Shown here: positions 54,403-61,900 of the stretch, in pieces
How the letters are laid out: each line of letters opens with the position of its first letter
Numbering within the stretch: position 1 is the first letter of the stretch
Assembly: GCA_026713545.1 (NCBI GenBank)
Contig: JAPOOG010000129.1
Span: 124,001-188,000, forward strand
Source of the DNA: Bryobacterales bacterium
Lineage (GTDB): Bacteria; Acidobacteriota; Terriglobia; Bryobacterales; UBA6623
Reading direction: 5' to 3'
DNA length: 64,000 nucleotides
Made by a program: the position numbers and the translations under genes
Notes under the pieces: model-generated
The model's input: the letters and a program-made list of their open reading frames with translations, nothing else
Told to the model about the DNA's origin: nothing
Database searches by the model: none

Positions 54403-54431
54403 GGGTTCTTCTGAGTGTAGCCGAGCGCGTC

Positions 54432-55679
54432 TCAGCGGGCGAAGCGCTCGATGATGCCGGCGATTCCCACATACGCGAAGAACACGAAACCCAGCATCAG
54501 GATCGCGTTGTGGCTCCAATGATTCAGAAAACCCGAGCCGACCCAACCCCGCCGGTTGTTCAAGATCAGGAGCGTGAGCGCCAACAATGGCAGGAAAAAC
54601 GCGGCCACGACACCGAACGCCAGTTGGATCGACCGCACCGGCGTGAGCAGAAAGACCAGTGGGACCGTCGCGATGAACGCCAGGTAGGCGCGATACCCGC
54701 TGGTCTTGCGGAGATCATGCTCTCGGTGGATGCCGGGCTTCATCCCGCTGCGCAGGCTCTTGAAGTCCGCGAACAAGTACGGGAGGCTTTGCCAGACCCC
54801 CAGCAGGCTGGAGAACACCGCTCCCCAGAACCCGATAAGGAAGGCGGTGCGGCCCCAATCGCCGACCACCCGCGCCAGTTCGTCCGCCATCTCGATCGCC
54901 AGCGTCGCGCCCTGGTTCGACACGTCGATGCGCGAGCCGATGATGATCACCGCCATGCCGAACAGCGCCGTCATCACGTAGCCGACGGCCAGATCGATGC
55001 GGCAGATGCGAACGTTCTCGCGGCCGCGGCGCCCCTGCTCGCGAATCCAGTAGCCGTAGGACATCATCGTCACCGTCCCGCCGACGCCGCCCATCACGCC
55101 CAACAGCCATGCCGATCCGGTTGCCGGAACCGATGGCATGAAGCCGCGCGCGATCGCCGCCCAGTCCGGCCCCATCAGCAACACCGTCAGTACGACCGTC
55201 ACGAACATCACCCCGATGCAGGCTGACATCAGCAGTTCGAACAGCCGGAAACTCCCGTAACGCACTAGCGCATAGCCGGCGAATGAGTGCATGACTCCCC
55301 AGATGATCTTCGTTCGATCCGGATCGTCGCTTAATGGGATGAAGGCGCTCGCGGCCACCCCGCAGGCGCTCGCCAGCGCCCCTCCGACGGGCAGCGTGAA
55401 CAGGATGAGATAGGCCAGAAAGACCCACTGAATCCAACTGCCCAGATTCCAGACCCACCCTTCCAGCAAGGTCGAGTCGGTTGCGAGTTGCCAGCGGGCC
55501 AGGCCTTCGTTGAGCGTCCACTTGAGAACGGCTCCCGCCAACACCGCCCAGAGGACCGCCAGGCCCACCTCCGAACCCGCCAGCGTCGCCGTCAGCAGGT
55601 CTCCCGCCCCTACCCCCGTCGCCGCCACCAGAATCCCCGGGGCGATGATCGTGAAGACGGAAGGAGAGTGTCGTGCCAT
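54432..55679 (-). CDS. Nramp-family transporter lacking the canonical metal motifs
   Basis: This is a LeuT-fold inner-membrane protein of 415 residues with about eleven helices. Overall pattern and helices (GAGDLLTATLAGSEVGLAV, FLIGFWGAVFSSLLGVWQ) fit the Nramp superfamily. The first-helix D-P-G-N motif is replaced by G-A-G-D and the sixth-helix M-P-H by MMSYGYW, so it lacks the usual Mn/Fe-binding set. Nramp-related magnesium transporters and aluminium carriers show similar losses, so substrate is open. The ATG at 55679 has GGAG-rich sequence nearby. It is divergent from the NCS2 permease. Confidence 0.85.
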   Translation of the reverse strand: MARHSPSVFTIIAPGILVAATGVGAGDLLTATLAGSEVGLAVLWAVLAGAVLKWTLNEGLARWQLATDSTLLEGWVWNLGSWIQWVFLAYLILFTLPVGGALASACGVAASAFIPLSDDPDRTKIIWGVMHSFAGYALVRYGSFRLFELLMSACIGVMFVTVVLTVLLMGPDWAAIARGFMPSVPATGSAWLLGVMGGVGGTVTMMSYGYWIREQGRRGRENVRICRIDLAVGYVMTALFGMAVIIIGSRIDVSNQGATLAIEMADELARVVGDWGRTAFLIGFWGAVFSSLLGVWQSLPYLFADFKSLRSGMKPGIHREHDLRKTSGYRAYLAFIATVPLVFLLTPVRSIQLAFGVVAAFFLPLLALTLLILNNRRGWVGSGFLNHWSHNAILMLGFVFFAYVGIAGIIERFAR

Positions 55680-55887
55680 CAGCCATCAAGACACTACAGC
55701 CCGCAGGGGACCGCTGTCCACTCCTTGCATGGGTGGCCCGCCATGTCCGGCGGAAAGGCGGCGTGAAACCGGCCAGGGCGTATCGAGCGCCCGTTGCTAC
55801 AATCCGGTGGGAAGTTCTGCCGGCGCCCCAGCCTGCGCGTCGGTCGAGACCTGCGCCGCGAAATTCGCATCCATTTCACCGGACGGC

Positions 55888-57654
55888 ATGACTGACGCCC
55901 ATTCGAGCGGCCCTGGAGTCCTCCGCTACCAGGCCGATGAACGGCCGCCGGCGGCGCTTGCCCTCGGTCTCGGCCTTCAGATCGCCGTTCTCAGTGTCGC
56001 CGCCGTCATATTGATCCCGACGGTCGTGATGCGGACCGCCGGCGTGTCCGAGGCCTATCTGTCATGGGCGGTTTTTGCCTCGGTCGCGGTCTGCGGAGTG
56101 GCAACGATGCTGCAAGCAATCCGGGCCGGCCGGATCGGCACGGGTCACATGATCGTCATGGGTACTTCCGGGGCATTCATCGCTCTCTGCATCTCGGCGG
56201 TCGAAGAGGGCGGCCCGGCGCTGCTCGCCACTCTGGTCGTCATCTCGTCGCTCGTGCCGTTCCTGCTGTCCTCGCGGCTTTCGTTGTTCCAGCGGGTTCT
56301 GACGCCGACGGTCTCCGGAACGGTGATCATGCTGATACCCGTCACCGTGATCCCCGCTGTTTTGGGGCTGATGTCGGCGGTGCCTGCCGGAAGCTCGGAG
56401 TTCGCGGCGCCGCTGAGTTCCCTGGCGGTGGTGCTCTTTATCGTCGGCATCGCGCGGAAGGCGTCGGGAGCGCTGCGTCTCTGGGCGCCGGTGATCGGTG
56501 TCGTCGCCGGCTCGGTGGTGGCTGCTTTCTTCGGTCTCTTCGAGTTGGACCCCGTCGCTGGGGCTTCGTGGATCGGCATGCCGGCCAATGAGTGGCCGGG
56601 CTTCTCCCTCGACTTCGGTCCGGCTTTCTGGGCTCTTCTCCCGGCCTTCCTGCTCGTGGCCATGATCGCCACCATACGAACCGTTACCAGCGCCGTCGCC
56701 GTGCAGCGCGTCTCCTGGCGCCGGCCGCGGGCGGTGGACTTCCGGGCGGTGCAGGGAGCGATGAACGTGAATGCCTTGGTCAACTTGTTGTCGGGTCTCG
56801 CGGGAACGGTGCCGAACTCGGCCCTGACGATAGGCGTATCGGTGACTAGGCTCACCGGCGTGGGCGCCCGCGGCGTTGGGTTCGCGGCCGGCGCAGTGTT
56901 CGTCGCGCTGGCGTTCCTTCCGAAAGCGCTCGCCCTCGTCCTGGCGATACCGGACCCGGTGCTCGGGGCCTATCTTGCCGTAATGATGGTGATGCTCTTC
57001 TTGGTCGGCTTGAAGATCTCTTCACAGGACGGGATCGACTTGCGCAAGGGCCTGATCGTCGGCATCGGGTTCTGGATCGGGGTCGGCTTCCAGGCCGGCC
57101 TGATCTTTCCCGAGCAGGTCTCGGCCTTCGCGGGCGGTCTGTTTCGGAATGCGGTGACGGCAGGCGGCCTCGCGGTCATCCTGATGACCCTGTTCGTGGA
57201 GTTGACGAAACCCCGCCGCGACCGGATCGAGGCGGAGTTCGATCTCTCGGTCCTGCCGAGGATCCGGGAGTTTCTCGGCGTGTTCGCGATCCGCAACGGC
57301 TGGGACACGGCCATGGCGGACCGGCTTGACGCCGCCGGTGAGGAAACGCTGGTGACGCTCATCCGGCAAAACGAGGGTCATCAGGAACGCCGCAAGAGGC
57401 GCTTGAGCCTGGTCGCATACAAGGAAGGCGATGGGGCCGTTCTCGAATTCGTCGCGGCATACGGAGAGGACAACATCCAGGATCAACTCTCGATGCTCGG
57501 TGATCAGGCTGATGCCGCGCTTGCCGAACGGGAAGTATCACTGCGGCTGTTGCGGCACTTCGCTTCCTCCGTTCGCCACCGGCAATATCACGGGAAGGAT
57601 ATCGTCACCGTCCATGTGAAAGCAGCGGAGCCGGCTCGCGGCCCGAAGAGGTGA
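55888..57654 (+). CDS. NCS2-family permease with C-terminal HATPase-like extension
   Basis: The 588-residue protein starts at ATG 55888 (longer frame to 55510 overlaps the divergent gene). Residues about 25-430 form a 12-14 helix nucleobase-cation symporter-2 (xanthine/uracil permease-like) domain, with GTSGAFIALCISAVEEGGPA, SLVPFLLSSRLSLFQRVLTP, FSGLAG-like SGLAGTVPNSALTIGV in the conserved helix-10 region. The last 150 residues are soluble: FAIRNGWDTAMADRLDAAGE, LVTLI and EVSLRLLRHFASSVRHRQYH resemble an RsbW/anti-sigma-type GHKL ATPase fold without the glycine boxes. The fusion suggests a regulatory or sensing role. Substrate unknown. The stop codon lies within family A-like sequence. Confidence 0.83.
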   Translation: MTDAHSSGPGVLRYQADERPPAALALGLGLQIAVLSVAAVILIPTVVMRTAGVSEAYLSWAVFASVAVCGVATMLQAIRAGRIGTGHMIVMGTSGAFIALCISAVEEGGPALLATLVVISSLVPFLLSSRLSLFQRVLTPTVSGTVIMLIPVTVIPAVLGLMSAVPAGSSEFAAPLSSLAVVLFIVGIARKASGALRLWAPVIGVVAGSVVAAFFGLFELDPVAGASWIGMPANEWPGFSLDFGPAFWALLPAFLLVAMIATIRTVTSAVAVQRVSWRRPRAVDFRAVQGAMNVNALVNLLSGLAGTVPNSALTIGVSVTRLTGVGARGVGFAAGAVFVALAFLPKALALVLAIPDPVLGAYLAVMMVMLFLVGLKISSQDGIDLRKGLIVGIGFWIGVGFQAGLIFPEQVSAFAGGLFRNAVTAGGLAVILMTLFVELTKPRRDRIEAEFDLSVLPRIREFLGVFAIRNGWDTAMADRLDAAGEETLVTLIRQNEGHQERRKRRLSLVAYKEGDGAVLEFVAAYGEDNIQDQLSMLGDQADAALAEREVSLRLLRHFASSVRHRQYHGKDIVTVHVKAAEPARGPKR

Positions 57655-57990
57655 GAGGGCCGTCAGGACAAGGCGCGAGCCGGGCGGAGGAAAAAGGCGA
57701 GCGCAGTCGTACTTGCCGAATCGCCTCCTTCGCCCCTTGGGTGACGAAACGATGCCTTTGGGTACTGAAGCCCTTCAGTCTTTTTTTTGCTGCCCCCGCC
57801 TGCTTAGCATGAGAACAGAGAGGCGGAGATCATCAAGTTTGACTTCCCGTCCTCGCAGGGCTTGCTGTGGCGGCTGCCGCCCCCCGAGCCGGCAACACGG
57901 CCTGTAAGGTTTTCCACGAATCACGAGACACGAAACACGAAACACGGCTTTTATGCTTTTCACGAGACACGGGCTTTTGAAGCCCGATCT
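57652..57990. repeat. Family A-derived sequence with an embedded family E unit
   Basis: It starts inside family A (GTGAGAGGGCCGTCAGGAC, with the NCS2 stop codon being its TGA), continues through CGGGCGGAGGAAAAAGGC and AATCGCCTCCTTCGCCCC, is interrupted at 57763-57820 by a family E unit, and resumes with CACGAATCACGAGACACG. The termini are missing. No gene is supported in 57655-58028. Confidence 0.7.
57764..57788 (+). terminator. Intrinsic terminator after the NCS2 gene (family E hairpin)
   Basis: ACTGAA (57764-57769) pairs with TTCAGT (57774-57779) around GCCC, and eight T residues follow (57781-57788). It is correctly oriented to stop transcripts of the NCS2 gene ending at 57654. The same hairpin-T unit occurs at 17527-17578. 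Confidence 0.6.
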
Positions 57991-58028
57991 GGAAGGGCTC
58001 GAAGAACAAGGGAGAACAAGGGAGAAAA

Positions 58029-58180
58029 ATGATGTCACAGTCCAGCAGCATCGATCGTCTTCCGAGTGACGTCCGCGAGGCCCTCCACGGCTGGTTGCGC
58101 GAGCTCGCCATCACGCAGACCGAGGCGATGGAGCGGACCAACGCCCTGCTCGACGAGTTGGCAGCGCAGCAGCCGGTGGG
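58029..58180 (+). pseudogene. N-terminal remnant of a Mu gp27-like (DUF3486) protein
   Basis: The frame starts MMSQSSSIDRLPSDVREALHG and continues WLRELAITQTEAMERTNALL, closely resembling the start of DUF3486 proteins (phage Mu gp27: RSSIDxLPxxVRxxLxxxL). After about 45 residues the frame runs into repeat-like sequence with tandem ATTCCCCACA units and loses all similarity. GGGAGAAAA stands before the start. A fragment of a Mu-like prophage. Confidence 0.55.
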
Positions 58181-58398
58181 AAAACGTGTGGAAAGAGGTT
58201 TTTCTGAATCCCGAGACAGGAATTACGACTTTTTCCGAATCCCGACTCGGTTCAAGACCCGGAATTCCCCACAATTCCCCACAATTCGTCGGAATGATTC
58301 GGATATGCCCCTACTGCGAATCAAGCGCTCCCGCGCACTGCGGCAACCGGGACATCGACTTCATGGATGTATCGCGTCCCCGCGTAACCTTCCCTGGC

Positions 58399-58475
58399 CT
58401 GCAGGTCTCGCCAAGTGGCGAGGTGAAGGGCGAACGGGTCACGAAACGCGAGTCACGAGACACGGCTTCCCTACC
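58399..58475. repeat. Family A element, fragment
   Basis: GGCCTGCAGGTCTCGCCAAG and GGCGAGGTGAAGGGCG followed by GGGTCACGAAACGCGAGTCAC match the left end of long family A copies. The rest of 58181-58905 holds short tandem repeats and no gene; TTGACA at 58698-58703 could be a -35 for the PKS, but no good -10 follows. Confidence 0.6.
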
Positions 58476-58905
58476 CACGATTTCCCGGCATTTCCCGCTA
58501 TTCTTCGGATACCCTACCTCCCCCCGGAGCCGGTGTCCGCGAGCCGTTCGCCGATAACGCTCGGCCTCACGGCGAGCACCGTTCGCCGCAGCTCCCGCCG
58601 CCCTCCGGGCGGCTTCCGACGCGGCGAACGCCGAAGGAGCCCATGCTTAGGAAGCTGACGTTGTATATTGCACGGACAGGAAATGTTCTCTGTTGCGTTG
58701 ACATTTTGGGTCAGACAAGCCGGATGGATCGGATGATACGGTGTTGCTTCCTTGTTCCGCACGCGCGAGAGGGTATCGGCAGTGGTAGGCGATCTACTTC
58801 GCAGGTTGCACGATCGAACGGAAGTCCGGCGGCGGCCGGTGCTCTCGGTGATGTTTGTTACGGGATGACGAGAACTTGCCGTTCTGCTATTTGAGGGACA
58901 TCTCG

Positions 58906-61900
58906 ATGACGGAGTCGAACAGGTCTTGCGATTCTTCCGGGGATCCGCTTGCCCGATCTGAGGTTCGGAAACCGGAAGTCTCCGGATCTGGTCCACCGAT
59001 AGCGATCGTTGGCATGGCCTGCCGGTTCCCCGGCGCGTCGAGCATTTCGGACTTCTGGCGCCTGCTCGAAGAAGGCCGGAATGCGGTGACGGAGGGCGTT
59101 CCGGGTTCGGGAATCGGGCGCATGGACGAGCTGTTCCCCGATGCTCGGATTCCCAGCGAGGCCTGTCGTTTCTGCGGCTATGTCGATGGGATCGAGCAGT
59201 TCGATGCTGGCTTCTTCAGAATTTCTCCGGTCGAGGCCCAGTTGCTGGACCCGCAGCAGCGGATGATGCTCGAGACCAGTTGGCAGGCTCTCGAGGATGC
59301 GGGGATCGATCCGGATCGGCTGAAGGGCAGCCGCACCGGGGTGTACACCGGGATCAGCAACGACGAATACCGGATGCTGGTGGTGGAGTCAAGCAACCCC
59401 GCCGAGGCGGCCTCATGCCTCTACGCACTGAGCGGCACCAACCTGAACGGTACCAGCGGACGGGTCTCTTTCGTGCTGGGCCTCATGGGGCCCGCGAAGG
59501 CTGTGGACGCCGCCTGCGCGTCGTCCATGGTGTCGGTGCACGACGCGGTGGCGGACCTGCAGCAGGGCAAGGCGGATCTGGCCATTGCGGGCGGTGTGCA
59601 GGCCATCCTGAACAGTCGCATTTTCGAGCTCCGCGCGGATGCCATGATGCTGTCTCCGGACGGACAGTGCAAGACGTTCGATGCCTCCGCGAACGGCTAT
59701 GTGCGGGGCGAGGGCTGCGGAGTCGTAATCCTGAAGCGGCTGAGCGAGGCCGAGGCGGATGGCGATCGGATCTGGGGCGTGATCCGGGGTTCGGCTGTGA
59801 ATCACGGCGGGGCCAGCATCGGACTGACCGTACCGCACACCCCTGCGTTGGAACAGGTGATCGAAACGGCGCTCTCGCAGGCCGGCGTCCCTGCTTCGGA
59901 TGTGGATTACCTGGAGGCGCACGGGACTGGCACGGCGGTAGGCGACCCCATCGAGATCGAAGCGGTTGCCGCTGTCTACGGCAGGGGACGCGAACCCGGC
60001 CGCCCTCTCTTGGTCGGTTCCGTCAAGACCAACGTCGGCCACCTGGAGTCGGCTGCCGGCATCGCCGGCCTGATCAAGGCTGTGCTGGTGATGCAACGCG
60101 GAGTGATTCCGAAGCACCTGCATTTCCAGGTCCCCAACCCTGGCCTCGATTGGGACAGCATGCCTTTGCGGGTGACTTCCTCCATGATGGACTTGCCGCG
60201 GAGTGACGGACGCCCGCGGCTGGCGGGAGTGAACTCCTTCGGGATTTCCGGGACGAACGCTCACATAGTGGTGCAAGAATACAGCGCCCCGGATGGGGTG
60301 CCCTACGGACAGCGGCAGCTTGTCGGCTCGGCCCAGGCGGTGAAGCTTTCTCTGCCGGAGGCCCTGGCGGATCTGCCGCTGCCGGAGCAAGGGATCCAGC
60401 GGCGCGGGACCCGTTTGCTGCCGCTGTCCGGCAAATCGGAGACTGCGCTCCACCAACTGGCGCAGCGTTATCTCTCATGGCTGGACGAGCATGCGGAGGA
60501 TCTTGCTTCCCAAAACGCCGCTGAGCCGTTGCTCTCGGATATGGCGTGGACGGCGGGCGTGGGGAGGAGCCATTTTGATCACCGCGCGGGCGTGCTGTTT
60601 CGGGACTCCGGGTCGCTGCGGGAGGGCCTGAAGGCGCTCGAGGGGGTGCAGGGACAGGGTCCGGGGCCTCGATTGGCGGCGAAGGTGGCGTTCGCTTATA
60701 CCGGGCAGGGAAGCCAATGGTCCGGCATGGGAAAGGAGCTCTACGAACGTGAGCCGGTGGCGCGGGCGGTCCTCGACCGCTGTGAGGAGGTGTTTCGGGC
60801 CGAAAGGGACGCCTCGTTGCTCGACGTGATGTTCGGGTCCGGCGAAGGCGATCTGAGCGATACGGCGTGGGAGCAGCCGGCTCTATACGCGCTCGAATGC
60901 GCGCTCACGGCGCTCTGGTCGAGTGCGGGGGTTCGCCCCGTCGTGGTGCTGGGGCACAGCGTCGGGGAACTGGCGGCGGCGCAGGCGGCAGGCGTGTTCA
61001 GCCTCGAGGATGGTATGCGCTTTGCCGCGGCGCGAGGCGCTCTGCTGTCGGAAACCGAACCCGGCGCCATGGCGGCGGTTTTTGCCCCTCCGGCAAGAGT
61101 GGCGTCTGCGGTGGAGGCGCTGAACGAGTCATCTGCAGGTGTCGGGTTGAGCGTCTCGGCGGACAACGGCGCCCATCAGGTGGTGAGTGGCCCGGTTGCG
61201 GAAATCGAAACCATCTTGAAGCGTTTCGATTCGGAAGGAGTCCGGGTAAGACGGCTGAACACGGCCAAGGCGTTCCATAGCGCCCTGGTGGAGCCGGCTT
61301 TGGGCCGTCTGGAAGCTTCCATGGATGGGGTGGCGATCGAGCCTCCCTCCCTCACCGTGGTCAGCAACCTGACCGGACGCGCGGTGGAGCCTGGCCAGGT
61401 GCTGGACGGATCCTATTGGAGGCGGCATGCCCGCGAGGCCGTGGCGTTCGCCGGCGGTGTCCGGTCATTGGCGGAACTCGGAGTGGACTTGGTGGTCGAG
61501 ATAGGCCCGCGGCCGGTGCTGGCTGCCATGACGGTCTCGGCTTGGCCGGACTCGGCGCGGACACCGGCGCCGGCGGTGCTGTCGAGCCTGCGCCCGCCTT
61601 CCGGCAACTCATCAGCTTCCGCGGATGGCGCCGATTTCGTGCAGGCGGTCGCGGAAGCGTACCAGGCGGGGCTGCCGATTCGTTTTGAGGGGCTCTTCGC
61701 GGGGGAGGAGCGGCGTCGCATCTCGTTGCCGAGCTATCCGTTCCAACGCGAACGCCACTGGCTCGAGACGAAGAAACAACGGCGCCCGAGCGCCGGTCAC
61801 CCCTTGCTGGGCATCCGGCACGAATCCGCCAGCGGCGAGATCGCCTTCGAGACGGAAGTCTTCCAGTCGGATCCGGAGTGGTTGAGCGACCACCGGGTGT

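Noticed and set aside
58029-58658. Full 209-codon frame as one protein
   Set aside because: Only the first 45 codons resemble a protein family; the rest is translated repeat sequence.
59413-60456. 347-codon minus-strand frame
   Set aside because: Antisense to the ketosynthase domain, whose catalytic residues all fall in the plus-strand frame.
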